From Ptychodera flava (lineage: Eukaryota > Hemichordata > Enteropneusta > Ptychoderidae), in the NCBI RefSeq assembly GCF_041260155.1, contig NW_027248277.1, positions 4,882,410-4,946,409 of the forward strand: 64,000 nucleotides of DNA, in the 5' to 3' direction. The position numbers were made by a program, and so were the translations under genes. Numbering within the stretch: position 1 is the stretch's first letter; every line of letters starts with the position of its first letter. The notes under the pieces were generated by a model. The model was not told the DNA's origin, did no database searches, and saw only the letters and a program-made list of their open reading frames with translations. This document shows positions 25,747 to 31,025 of the stretch, one piece after another.

Positions 25747-27698
25747 GTCATTACGACGACGACGAAAACGTCGACAACAATGATAATGTTGATGACGGTG
25801 ACGGTGATATCATGTTACACAATGTGCTGGTGACGATGATGTAAATAGTAATTATTCAGCCCAAGGATGTCTCATCAACAATTATTATGGGAACCTTTAT
25901 TCGGCGATGTCTATCAATATACTCCCATTCAAGTATTCATATTGGCATTCTATAAACTTTACTTTTTTTCATTGAAACAATGACAGTTAATTGTGAATCT
26001 TGTTGTTGGAATTTGGACTGCTAATACGAACACCATATAAAATTTAGATACCTTGATTCGAAACAACTTACCACCTAATAACATAGCGATAGTCATGGTG
26101 CTGACGATATTTCTACCATACTTGCTGAACAGATATGGGATAACCAGGATTATGGTACATCGAATCTGAGTGGATGTTGCAAAGCCTATAGCCAGCAGCG
26201 CCTTGATGGCGCCCCCTATCAGCAACTTTTCTGCATCAGTGAAAGGTAGCCGGATCAACACAGTAAAATAAAGAGCTGAAAGTGAGGATGGGAGAACAAT
26301 TTGTTTCGTAATTTAAAGACTTTATTATAAATGATGTATCAGTCACCTGAAAGGAACAAAGATTTTGAAAATGTCGCCACCGAAACTGTAACTGTACGAA
26401 GAATACACAACGAAAACGGCATTCACTGAACATAAGAACAATACGAAAACAAATCAAGAGTCGCCGAGTTTCAAATAATGTCGGTAAGGAACCCTACGCT
26501 ACATTATTTTAGTCCAATTTCAGGGGGGGGGAGGGTGAATGCCGTTCATCACAGCTTACCGACGTGCAGTTACTCCAAACTGCTTTTGTTGTTGAGCTTC
26601 TACCTTGTGTAGAAACTCAATGATTAGCATCGTATCCTGAAAAATCAACTAAAATTTCATTGCAAAGAAAAAGAAGATTTCTCGCCGAGAGTTACGAGCT
26701 GAGAAATGAATATCTTCATGAACACTCACCCACGCCAACCGCTGAACCAAAACAGAACCCAAGCACTGTTTTTATTAATCTGTACTCATCAGCCTTGCTC
26801 CATAACAACTTCTCCAAGCGAGGAAAATGACGCCGCAATGCTTCTCTGAAACCTTTTAAAATAAATAAATAAATAAATAAATAAATTTTAACATATCTTT
26901 GCCATTAATTGTCACCTCTATTTTAAGAACCGCAGTTATGCTTTGCGATATTTTCACTGGTTACTTATTTAAGAAATTAAACCGAAGGTGAACACGCTTA
27001 TACTATTTTGGCGCATAGCTTGCATCTTTTTTATTCAGGGTGAAATCTGATATTGCCGGAGGGAAGGTAGACTGAAAGATTCAGTCGCGTGCGGGCGCTC
27101 CGGCGCACTGCGACCTACGACCCTTTACCAAGGTAAAGGGTCGTAGGTCGCAGTGCGCCGGAGCGCCCGCACGCGACTGAATCTTTCAGTCTAGAGGGAA
27201 GGCAAAACGTATCAAATGGTGACTTGTTGTTTTGCTTTTACCGGATTTCAACGTTTAACACCAAAACTCTCACTTAGCATGCTTTGCACATCTATACGTT
27301 GATATGCGAACTTCACTATGTAAATAAAATACGTCGTACGAGTAATAGTATGTCACATGTAAAACCAAGCACCAAGCATCTCTACGGCCGCCGAATAACG
27401 TAAACTTCGCGTGAAATAACATGACATACATTCAAAGTTCATGAGAAAGAACGACAAACGATGTAAAGCAAAAAAACAAAAACAAAACAAAGGCAAAACG
27501 CCACTGTGTGTTTACTGTTCCATTCCATCTTACTAGCTACTGATCTATCAGAGAACGTCTAGGAACGGACTTGTCGAGAGTATTAGTCAGAATGAGTCAA
27601 AAGGTGAGACGATAATACCAAATGCAAGTCAATGTGAAAGGTGTAACTTGGATATTACCTGTGGAACACTTCTGTAAACACACGGCCAAACATTTCAT
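1385..27698 (-). CDS. DCST1: DCST1-like DC-STAMP-domain membrane protein (multi-exon gene span)
   Basis: Gene span assembled from at least 14 short exons, each with AG/GT borders, whose splice phases agree at every tested junction except across two gaps (22865 to 9728, and 4494 to 1456). Seen: an N-terminal hydrophobic segment; the motif RCTIILVIPYLFSKYGR; GPVTNIFTN; a cysteine-bearing VPGVKDLLCAPMK segment; RTLMPLKKAE; VSRHSQVTI; ACLPYP; a membrane segment ending YGLRLRRVI; YPKREKKRILFLYND; and a C-terminal CYAC followed by an acidic, serine-rich tail. This order matches DCST1 (sneaky/SPE-49 type), sperm multipass proteins needed for gamete fusion; the REKKR-LFLYND block favours DCST1 over DCST2. 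The first half of the RING and the segment before RTLMPL were not found. One exon has a frame break, so the copy may be damaged or the assembly imperfect. Confidence 0.82.
1798..1981. repeat. 184-bp near-perfect hairpin (MITE-like)
   Basis: Arms of about 85 bp starting CAGAACCCCATGGCCTTGG and ending in its complement, with a short loop near 1882-1895. Arms are much more GC-rich than the surroundings. The open frames crossing it on both strands mirror each other and are not genes. A clear target duplication was not found. Confidence 0.85.
2370..2880. promoter_or_regulatory. GC/CpG-rich island with CRE-like sites
   Basis: A locally GC-rich, CpG-rich stretch in AT-rich sequence, with two TGACGTAA/TTACGTCA-type sites (about 2763-2771 and 2783-2788). 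It contains a short inverted motif, CGGTCCCTCTATCACGGACCG (split here: CGGTCC...GGACCG). It could be a cryptic promoter or mobile-element debris. Confidence 0.3.
4317..4421. mobile_element. Hairpin MITE flanked by TATGTCTCA
   Basis: Imperfect inverted repeat: left CTGAAAGATTCTGTTGTG, GGGCGCTCCAGGAC; right GTCCTGGAGCGC, CTTTCAG. A perfect 9-bp direct repeat TATGTCTCA occurs at 4308-4316 and 4422-4430. The right flank extends about 25 bp past the palindrome. The outer arm matches the hairpin at 27068. Confidence 0.6.
4494..4607 (-). CDS. DCST1: DCST1-like exon, REKKR-LYND block
   Basis: Acceptor ATATTTCAG|AGAGAA, donor CTTGAG|GTAAGT, phase 0 to 0, 38 codons. Encodes REKKRILFLYNDYLKKR and a basic helix. 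Continuing YFYPK from the previous exon, it reproduces the juxtamembrane cytoplasmic motif of DCST1. Confidence 0.88.
5281..5422 (-). CDS. DCST1: DCST1-like exon with one-base frame break
   Basis: Acceptor TTTTTCAG|CTTGTT, donor CCAAAG|GTATGT. Entered in the phase set by the previous exon it reads ACLPYPHIFRLP, matching the conserved C-L-P-x-P. The downstream part, a membrane span ending YGLRLRRVICAYFYPK, is in the next frame and leaves in phase 0, as the next exon requires. The 142-base exon is therefore one base short (or two long): a real lesion or an assembly error. Confidence 0.82.
5640..6175. repeat. Array of CACGATGATCGTG palindromes
   Basis: More than a dozen copies of a 13-bp palindrome-like core (CACGATGATCGTG or CACGATCATCGTG), each embedded in units of roughly 40 bp rich in AATAAGCGGAAAATGCTT. 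This is the left terminal array of the foldback element. Confidence 0.9.
6720..6806 (-). pseudogene. tRNA-like sequence (class II-like, decayed)
   Basis: On the minus strand an A-box-like TTGGCACATCGGG is followed about 55 bp later by a B-box-like GTTCGATTC. The 5' and 3' ends do not pair as an acceptor stem, so it is not a working tRNA. It lies inside the foldback element, perhaps as a pol III promoter remnant. Confidence 0.45.
7459..7575 (-). CDS. DCST1: DCST1-like exon, extracellular loop
   Basis: Acceptor ATAATCAG|GAACCC, donor AATACAG|GTATGG, phase 1 to 1. Encodes GTHAIRLRIYGDGAVAHLFR and MLSGFNSEHSIDSVSTNT, corresponding to the V.G.G..A.(L/I)(F/Y)R..(L/V)S.F loop of the family. Confidence 0.85.
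8019..8060. repeat. (TCTG)n microsatellite
   Basis: Uninterrupted TCTG/CTGT tetranucleotide run with one variant (TCTGCCTG), in a DCST1-like intron. Confidence 0.9.
8101..8227 (-). CDS. DCST1: DCST1-like exon, VSRHS membrane segment
   Basis: Acceptor CCACAG|ATGCGT, donor TGCAAG|GTAAGT, phase 0 to 1. Encodes a hydrophobic span (LIVFLNILISIIVSIFDYLL) and then YHILDIVSRHSQVTITLQ, matching the DY.L..(V/L)D..(R)HS region of DCST1/2. Confidence 0.87.
8364..9530. mobile_element. 1.17-kb foldback element with ATAAATGTAAT arrays and Penelope-derived core
   Basis: Begins TAACCTCCACAAATGTAAT and ends with its complement. Flanked by a 9-bp direct repeat with one mismatch (TAGTCGTTG 8355-8363, TAGTCGTCG 9531-9539). 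Both ends are tandem arrays of a roughly 20-bp unit (ACCATAAATGTAATAAA) in opposite orientations. The interior is homologous to the Penelope-derived cores near 12.7, 16.5 and 29.7 kb. Confidence 0.8.
9150..9223 (-). pseudogene. Penelope-like RT N-terminal motif remnant
   Basis: Minus strand reads VLIKPLDNGSGTAVLDTDNY, matching the conserved IKP-DKGG-VV-D-DYI block that precedes the reverse transcriptase in Penelope-like elements. The RT catalytic core is absent, the sequence passing straight to the 3' tail. Frames break on both sides. Confidence 0.65.
9633..9728 (-). CDS. DCST1: DCST1-like exon, PLKKAE segment
   Basis: Acceptor TACGAACAG|AATAAA, donor AAACTT|GTGAGT, phase 0 to 0. Encodes NKRTLMPLKKAERSELI and VPTKFALIAVEKTKL. 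R-T-L-(L/M)-P-L-(K/R)-K-A-E is a strong family signature. Confidence 0.85.
9824..10017. mobile_element. MITE, ATTGGAACTAATTTGG family, copy 1
   Basis: About 194 bp with terminal inverted repeats AACACGATTGGAACTAATTT / AAATTAGATCCAATCGTGTT. A second copy with the same TIR occurs at 31604-31813. Target duplication not resolved. Confidence 0.7.
10566..10623 (-). CDS. Candidate short DCST1-like exon (tentative)
   Basis: A 58-base open segment with a good pyrimidine tract and acceptor (CCCTGTCAG|CCC) and donor (GGTGAG|GTAAGG). Its phase (2 in, 0 out) exactly bridges exon 8 and the exon at 9728. The encoded SPVLNLNIDNNEFGQ has no clear match to the conserved FDN-YI segment expected here, so it may be chance. 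Confidence 0.25.
10957..11028 (+). tRNA. tRNA-Lys (UUU), one base short in the T arm
   Basis: Acceptor GCCCGGT pairs with AGCGGGC apart from one mismatch. The D arm (GCTC/GAGC) and anticodon arm (TGGGA-CTTTTAA-TCCTA, anticodon TTT) are intact. The A box and the GTTCGA of the B box are present. The T arm is one base short (72 nt rather than 73). A T7 run five bases downstream could terminate pol III. It may be a gene or a recent pseudogene. Confidence 0.75.
11321..11713. mobile_element. MITE with ~90-bp inverted ends
   Basis: The left arm (11321-11420, including AATTCTGCTCTGCG and ACCATAGAC) is an imperfect inverted copy of the right arm (11625-11713). About 390 bp in all. The interior shows no coding capacity, and no target duplication was recognised. 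Confidence 0.65.
12367..12690. repeat. CGTCGTTCTGTTT minisatellite (left copy)
   Basis: Begins CCGTGGCCGAAAACGACACC, then repeats of CTCTTCAGTTTGTAATTGCG, TCGTTCTGTTTGAGCTGCG and TCGTTCTGTTTTGATCTGCG. The array and its outer 20 bp recur inverted at 21990-22284, and the array recurs at 16960-17075. Confidence 0.85.
12690..13450 (-). pseudogene. Penelope-derived 3' tail, copy A
   Basis: Shares a conserved order of blocks with 8600-9050, 16330-16860 and 29640-30120: GAAAGCAACTCCACA..., GCCATGGCGAGACGTA, CTGCGATCCTTTGA, a hairpin TTTCGAAAAC...TTCATCA, and TTGTTCCACTGAAGTTTGT. The first 150 bp (12700-12850) is partly duplicated at 12846-12960. Decayed and non-coding. Confidence 0.6.
13700..16000 (+). 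pseudogene. Tx1/L1-like LINE reverse transcriptase remnant
   Basis: Broken plus-strand frames: an endonuclease-end-like SDHSAVHLSL-type segment near 13890, QAGYVKGRYISDA (about 15345-15385), RT motif A-like FADTFDSFEWSFLNFALK (about 15465-15520) with FNFGESFIQWVKVLY, and QYGDDTT in the YxDD position (about 15733-15755) followed by a KMNKEKSDALW segment. Matches the L1/Tx1 clade. Stops and frameshifts indicate a dead copy. Confidence 0.75.
14610..14759. repeat. Hairpin/MITE with TTATTCCCAATA arms
   Basis: Inverted arms GGTTATTCCCA...AAATAC / GTATTTTGGGAATAAC with a second inner pair GGTATTGTCC / GGACAATACC around a GC-rich loop. It lies in the LINE remnant, so it inserted later. Confidence 0.6.
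16330..16860 (+). pseudogene. Penelope-derived 3' tail, copy C (inverted relative to A)
   Basis: The reverse complement matches 8600-9050 in order, including GACGTCTAATTTTGTTC and GTGTTCGTATTG. A hammerhead-like stretch, CTGATAA...GAAA, lies at about 16519-16545. The copy is interrupted by the hairpin at 16636-16731 and ends at GTGTGGAGTTGCTCTC. Confidence 0.6.
16636..16731. mobile_element. 96-bp hairpin element with ~9-bp TSD
   Basis: Near-perfect palindrome TAGCCCTGCGTACAGGTCTG...complement, loop TGTGGT. Flanked by TGTCTCGCC (16627-16635) and TGTCTCGCG (16732-16740), identical in 8 of 9 bases. Confidence 0.8.
16960..17075. repeat. CGTCGTTCTGTTT minisatellite (middle copy, inverted)
   Basis: Complement of the array at 12390-12690: CAATTACAAACTGAAGAGCG and AACAGAACGACGCAGCTC units. 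Confidence 0.85.
17100..17280 (+). other. CpG-richer segment ending in a splice-donor-like site
   Basis: More GC-rich than its surroundings and ending ACATCAG|GTAAGC. It could be a non-coding first exon of an unknown plus-strand transcript, but no downstream exon was recognised. Parts of the following sequence (17480-17620) resemble 21440-21560, pointing to a repeated block. Confidence 0.2.
17982..19576. mobile_element. PIF/Harbinger-like non-autonomous element, 1.6 kb, TAA TSD
   Basis: Begins GGCTGCGTTCACAAA and ends with its complement; TAA at 17979-17981 and 19577-19579. Subterminal regions carry repeats of GGGGGACTTGAAAATTTT in inverted orientation. No transposase frame is visible. A partial copy of the left end lies at 30127-30400. 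A TWA duplication is typical of PIF/Harbinger. Confidence 0.75.
19690..20140. repeat. Degenerate tandem repeat, ~85-90-bp unit
   Basis: About four units containing CTGAGAAAAGTCTA, CAGGATAACCACT-AGTAGGCAGATGA and GTGTTGTGCTCAGGGATATTA. The third unit is split by the TTAA-flanked MITE at 19891-20073. Confidence 0.8.
19891..20073. mobile_element. 183-bp MITE with TTAA target duplication
   Basis: TIRs AGGTATACTGTCACC / GGTGACCGTAAACCT; TTAA at 19887-19890 and 20074-20077. Removing it and one TTAA restores GATATTAACTGAGAAAAG, matching neighbouring tandem units, so the insertion boundary is certain. The TTAA site with an AGG start fits Kolobok or piggyBac-type MITEs. Confidence 0.85.
20150..21370. 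other. Intronic sequence, no feature recognised
   Basis: AT-rich sequence in the 13-kb DCST1-like intron. No supported coding, RNA or clear repeat structure was seen. Confidence 0.4.
21579..21700. repeat. Short inverted repeat TTTAGGGCGGT
   Basis: TTTAGGGCGGT near 21584 is repeated as ACCGCCCTAAA near 21688, about 120 bp overall. Possibly a small MITE; no target duplication confirmed. Confidence 0.35.
21990..22284. repeat. CGTCGTTCTGTTT minisatellite (right copy, inverted)
   Basis: The outermost ~110 bp is a near-identical inverted copy of 12367-12480, ending GTGTCGTTTTCGGCCACGG. With 12367 it could form the two ends of a ~9.9-kb foldback structure. No flanking duplication was found. Confidence 0.85.
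22865..23019 (-). CDS. DCST1: DCST1-like exon 8, membrane segment
   Basis: Acceptor TTCACTAG|GTTATG, donor TTTCAG|GTAGGT, phase 0 to 2. Encodes a charged helix (MQRKEKVDIRTAEDIRLAV), then a basic boundary and a hydrophobic helix ending FNFVLMFFR. The next confirmed exon is about 13 kb away. Confidence 0.8.
23353..23474 (-). CDS. DCST1: DCST1-like exon 7
   Basis: Acceptor CTCTCTCAG|GTTTTG, donor TGGCAG|GTAACG, phase 1 to 0. Encodes GFDSLCDTDEAVNPGF and then AVEEFDKNFQVEM. The (A/V)EEFD..F pattern follows the cysteine-rich part in DCST proteins. A GA-rich microsatellite sits against the acceptor. Confidence 0.8.
23675..23818 (-). CDS. DCST1: DCST1-like exon 6, cysteine-rich ectodomain
   Basis: Acceptor TGTACAG|ACGTTT, donor CAAG|GTGAGA, phase 1 to 1. 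Encodes DVFNAGVVHCKEKF...KKCHKAI followed by VPGVKDLLCAPMKLTVLC; this spacing of cysteines around VPG...LLC.P matches the DC-STAMP ectodomain. Confidence 0.87.
24300..24570. repeat. Cluster of AAATCAGCTGA motifs
   Basis: At least seven degenerate copies of (G/A)AAAATCAGCTGA or its complement are spread over 270 bp in a DCST1-like intron. Cause unknown. Confidence 0.4.
24837..24999 (-). CDS. DCST1: DCST1-like exon 5, charged extracellular segment
   Basis: Acceptor TTGCACAG|TCTCAG in phase 0 continues exon 4; donor GCAAAG|GTTAAT in phase 1. Encodes a lysine/glutamate-rich, probably coiled-coil segment ending in Tyr-Arg-Cys-Lys. The donor (GTTAAT) is weaker than the others. Confidence 0.75.
25306..25445 (-). 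CDS. DCST1: DCST1-like exon 4, GP-x-NI segment
   Basis: Acceptor TGTAAG|GTCCAG, donor ATACAG|GTAACA, phase 1 to 0. Encodes GPVTNIFTNARELSRSISC and an asparagine-rich YNNSKLLYEL stretch. GP..N...N..E.....C is a hallmark just after the second membrane pair in DCST1/DCST2. Confidence 0.87.
25524..25613. repeat. (GAT)n microsatellite
   Basis: Imperfect GAT/GATGTT repeats, giving acidic or histidine-rich chance frames on either strand. A second run lies at 25718-25745. Confidence 0.9.
26072..26275 (-). CDS. DCST1: DCST1-like exon 3, membrane segments
   Basis: Acceptor TTTCAG|CTCTTT and donor GGTG|GTAAGT, phase 1 to 1. Encodes ALYFTVLIRLPFTDAE, a glycine/alanine-rich helix, then RCTIILVIPYLFSKYGR, the conserved RC..ILLxxP...S..GR block of DC-STAMP proteins, and a further hydrophobic stretch. 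Confidence 0.85.
26730..26852 (-). CDS. DCST1: DCST1-like exon 2, first membrane segment
   Basis: Acceptor AAAAG|GTTTC and donor GTGG|GTGAGT, phase 1 to 1. Encodes a basic stretch (FREALRRHFPRLEKLL) and then a hydrophobic glycine-containing helix (LIKTVLGFCFGSAVGV), as at the N-terminus of DC-STAMP proteins. It joins in phase directly to the exon at 26275. Confidence 0.75.
27068..27193. mobile_element. 126-bp perfect hairpin element with 9-bp TSD
   Basis: Palindrome starting TAGACTGAAAGATTCAGTCG with arms of about 60 bp. Perfect 9-bp direct repeat GAGGGAAGG at 27059-27067 and 27194-27202. The outer arm is shared with the hairpin at 4317, but the inner stem sequence differs. Confidence 0.9.
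27659..27698 (-). CDS. DCST1: DCST1-like exon 1 (start codon)
   Basis: ATG at 27698 opens MKCLAVCLQKCST and ends at ACAG|GTAATA in phase 1. An in-frame TGA lies just upstream. An overlapping ATG two codons on (reading MFGRVF) is in the wrong phase for the next exon, so the first ATG is preferred. The next exon begins GT TTC AGA, giving Gly at the junction. Confidence 0.6.
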
Positions 27699-28071
27699 TT
27701 CTCTCAGATTTCTTCACATTGAAAATTAAAGTTGAAATGGCCGTGATGCGTGGTTCCCCTTCTTGTAAATGACACAAACACAAAACCGCGAACGTATGTG
27801 ATGGAATTAAACGCGTTCTACAGTGCGCGTCAGGACTGGTCGCTAGGTAACGCGCGCAACCATGAAACTCTTTGAAGACGCGCAAAGATCATTGGAATTC
27901 CATTGAACCATGACATTCAAATCGAATTAGCAATGCTATGCTATATTTTTGAATAATTAAAATAACAGCGCAAACAATGACACTGGCTCCGTAATTTCTG
28001 TCGCAATATCCTTATTTTTGCCTGTACACTATATATGCCAATATGCTTTTACACCTGTACTCTAATACAAT
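27699..28071. promoter_or_regulatory. Possible bidirectional promoter interval
   Basis: A 373-bp gap between the minus-strand DCST1-like ATG and a plus-strand ATG followed by a splice donor. The part nearest the minus-strand start is richer in CG dinucleotides than its surroundings. No TATA box is obvious. The promoter role is inferred from layout only. Confidence 0.3.
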
Positions 28072-28131
28072 ATGAGTTTGCCTCCAGATCTGCAGAGAAG
28101 CCTCAACTCTTTCGCAGATTACCGTAAAGTG
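28072..28131 (+). CDS. Candidate first exon of a divergent gene
   Basis: ATG followed by 20 open codons (MSLPPDLQRSLNSFADYRKV) ending in AAAGTG|GTGAGA in phase 0. It lies head-to-head with the DCST1-like gene. In vertebrates DCST1 and DCST2 are divergent neighbours, so DCST2 is a possible identity, but no further plus-strand DCST exons were recognised downstream in this repeat-rich interval. Confidence 0.35.
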
Positions 28132-28329
28132 GTGAGATCCGATGTTTCAGTCACGTGTCCTTTTCTGTTTGTGCGGTGCGAAATAGCCATGACAAAACTA
28201 CTTTATGTTCTTCTTTTAATCTCGCCGTAAAAACTGGACAGGAAATCAGAATAGGCGAGCGGCGAATCCACAAAAAGGGGCCTTATTTTAGGAGTTTAAT
28301 GTACCCACCTTACATACGGCCACAACATA

Positions 28330-29300
28330 CGTCATTTGAAAGCTCATTATCTCTACTTTAAGAAAATTGACGATATGGAGCTGCCAAGTAGGGCCATAAC
28401 CTCCTAATTTGCATAATTAACAAGGGTACCCAATTTGCATAAATGCGATATAATATTTGAAATTTATTGTTAACTTCTCTAACGATACATTTAAACTATC
28501 GAGTGATATATCAAATGAAAGGTCTTTCCATGTAAAATACAAAATGGATATTCAAAGAGATATTGAAATTGATTATACTGAAATATTTTCATGTTTATAT
28601 GGAAAACAATATTTTCCCCTTTTGAATAACAATATTTTAAAAATTTTAACACATACAGCCACAAAACACAGTCACATTATGCATCATTTGAAAGCTTATT
28701 ATCTCTACTTCAAGAAAATTGACAATTTGGAGCTACCAAATCGGGCCATAACCCCCTAATTTGCATAATAAACACGCATACCCAATTTGCATAAATGCGA
28801 TATAGTATTATAAATTTATAGTTAACTTTTCTACACATACATTGTAACTATCGAGTGATATATCAAATGAAAGGTAGTTACATGTAGAATACAAAATGAA
28901 TATTCAAAGAGATATTGAAATTGATTTCACTGAAATATTTTCATATTTATATGGAAAAAATATTTTCCCCTTTAGAATAACAATATTTTAAAAATTTTAA
29001 CACATACAGTCCTATCATACAGCCACATCATACGTCATTTGAAAGCTTATTATATCTACTTGAAGGAAATTGACAATGTGGAGCTATCAAGGAAGGCCGT
29101 ACCCCTTTATGTCCATAAATTACACTGGTAAGCAATTTGCAGAAATGAGATATGAAATTAGAAAATCCATTGTAAACTATTCTAAACACACTTTTACACT
29201 ATCGAGTGATATATGGTCTGTGGTAATGGTATTTGCATGTAAAACACAAAATTGATATCAAAAGTGATATTTAAATTAATTTACGGAAATATTTTCATAT
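28330..29300 (+). repeat. ~350-bp tandem units, left arm
   Basis: Units recur at about 28333, 28684 and 29036, each with CATTTGAAAGCT-ATTATCTCTAC, CCCAATTTGCATAAATGCGA and ATCGAGTGATATATCAAATG. Open frames crossing it are not genes. Confidence 0.85.
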
Positions 29301-29639
29301 TTCTGTCGAAATAAATATTTCCTCTTTTTAATAATGGTATTTTAAAATTTAACTAAAGTATCAATGAAACAAAAAGATCCACATAAACCACACTATTGTA
29401 GTTGTTGAAATGTAGCTCTGTAGCTGAAACAATGTGTCAGAGTAAGCTGCAGTCAAAGTAATTACATGCTTCATTATCCAAATCATTCATGTCATTTCCA
29501 GTAAATCTAGTAATTTTAGGAATTCATCATCCTCTTCTTCACCAGCATTGTCATGAGTAAAAGGGTTGCCAGAGTTATCGCTGCCTTGGCAGGAACAAAG
29601 GTCTGTGCAGGGAAGATTAATTCGACAGCAGACACAATT

Positions 29640-30126
29640 GGTGACATGTAATAAGAGAAAGCAGCTCCGCAAATCGTTCATATCTTAGTTGTTTGAATTT
29701 TGTGTATGATATTGTGTATATTGTAAGTGTATATTATGTTATGTTTGGCCGTTTTATGTATGGTGTTGATTTGCCATGGCGAGACGTAACCCTAAATCTA
29801 CGTGTCCTGCCCTATAGCTATGGGGTAGCAAGACTAATGTGACACTGCGATCCTTTGATGCTACCTTTCGAGAATAGAGTTGTCTTCATCAGCCCTTCAT
29901 TCTCTTTTGGTGAAACATGTGCACTGATTGAATGGTTGTAGGTGTTACCAATCGAGTTGTTCTACTGAAGTTCAGTTTGTTCAAGTACGGAAGCTAGAAT
30001 GTCTACTGTTCGTTCAGGCTGTATTTTTGTACGCTCATTTGAATCGAAGATCGGACTGTTGTAGGTTTTGTGAAGTTTGGCATCATCGTAACGCTTATAT
30101 TACCGTTTCTTATATATGTAATTAGG
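29640..30126 (-). pseudogene. Penelope-derived 3' tail, copy E
   Basis: Homologous to the cores at 8.6, 12.7 and 16.4 kb. Contains a hammerhead-like CTGATGA...CGAAA hairpin (29866-29892, minus). A related inverted piece lies at 31285-31410, consistent with inverted pLTR-like ends of a Penelope-like element. Confidence 0.65.
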
Positions 30127-30400
30127 CTACGCTCACAAATAACGGTGAGAGGCAGATGAATTCGGGTTGGATTCGAAAATTTTGGGAGATTGTAGAGGGG
30201 TACTTGGAGATTTTGATCTGCATATAGGGGACCTGAAAATGTTTTGTTCCCTTTTACTATTTACGATTCCAAGCTTTTGAAATCAATTTAATGAAAATTT
30301 AATAACATTTAAATGTCATCCGATTGTCCAAAGTTAGTAATAATTAAACAAGATTTAGAATCGTTTGGTCGCATTTCATTACTTTTATCTCGAAAATATC
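30127..30400. mobile_element. Partial copy of the GGCTGCGTTCAC Harbinger-like element
   Basis: TAGGCTACGCTCACAAATAACG followed by AATTCG...GATTCGAAAATTTTGGG matches the left end of the element at 17982. No right end was found, so it is truncated. Confidence 0.55.
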
Positions 30401-30731
30401 TTGTATTCTCTATTGCCTTGTTTTTGCATCATTGTTCTAATGTATCGTAATGTTTTGCGTTTAACAAGGCCCTTGAATGTTGCTGTTTGGTTTCGTGAAC
30501 CGCAATGTATCTGTTGGTTTTGCGTGTGTTTTGCAGTCGAGAATGTTCTCTTTGTTACACCAATGACCTTTACAGATAATGAGGTCTAACGATATGATTT
30601 CTTGAGAAGAGCTTTCGAAAATTTGAAAGAATGATGCATTTGTTCATGTTTGAAATGAATTCATTAAGCTCATATTGAGTTCCAATGAGAATCATACATC
30701 GTTTCTGAATCTCAGTCAGAGCGATATTTGT

Positions 30732-31025
30732 TCAGTGTGTTGCTGAATTATTCTCATTTTGTCTTGTAAAATGAAATGTCGGGAATTTCTGGTAAAACTG
30801 GAGATCTCGTACCGCACCCAAATACATGACGGTAAAATTCACTGTTGACTTGAAAGTGTTGTTTTTCAAGATTATTTTCAGCATAGCTATCATGTATTTT
30901 GTTGTTGGTTGTTTGATTATGCAATCATTTGATGATCTTTCCTGATTTAATGCTCTGTCGACTGATTCCATTGCTTCATTTTGCGTTGTATTAGTGTACA
31001 TTGAAACAATGTGTAGTGTTACCAA
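30732..31025 (-). pseudogene. Penelope-like reverse transcriptase fragment
   Basis: Minus-strand frame with MVTLHIVSMYTNTTQNEA (RT motif A region, normally TLDVVSLYTNIP), then PTTKYMIAMLKIILKNNTF, as in Penelope-like elements. The catalytic Asp of motif A is replaced by His. Downstream on the same strand (about 30590-30400) a KPTDT-like segment follows in a broken frame. Dead copy. Confidence 0.75.

Noticed and set aside
25397..25844. Poly-Asp / poly-His frames
   Set aside because: Translations of the GAT microsatellite.
26560..26640. Exon-like segment (minus) reading DTMLIIEFLHKVEAQQQ with AG and GTAAGC borders
   Set aside because: Only open in phase 0, whereas exon 2 ends in phase 1 and joins in perfect phase to 26275. 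Including it would break the DCST1-like frame.
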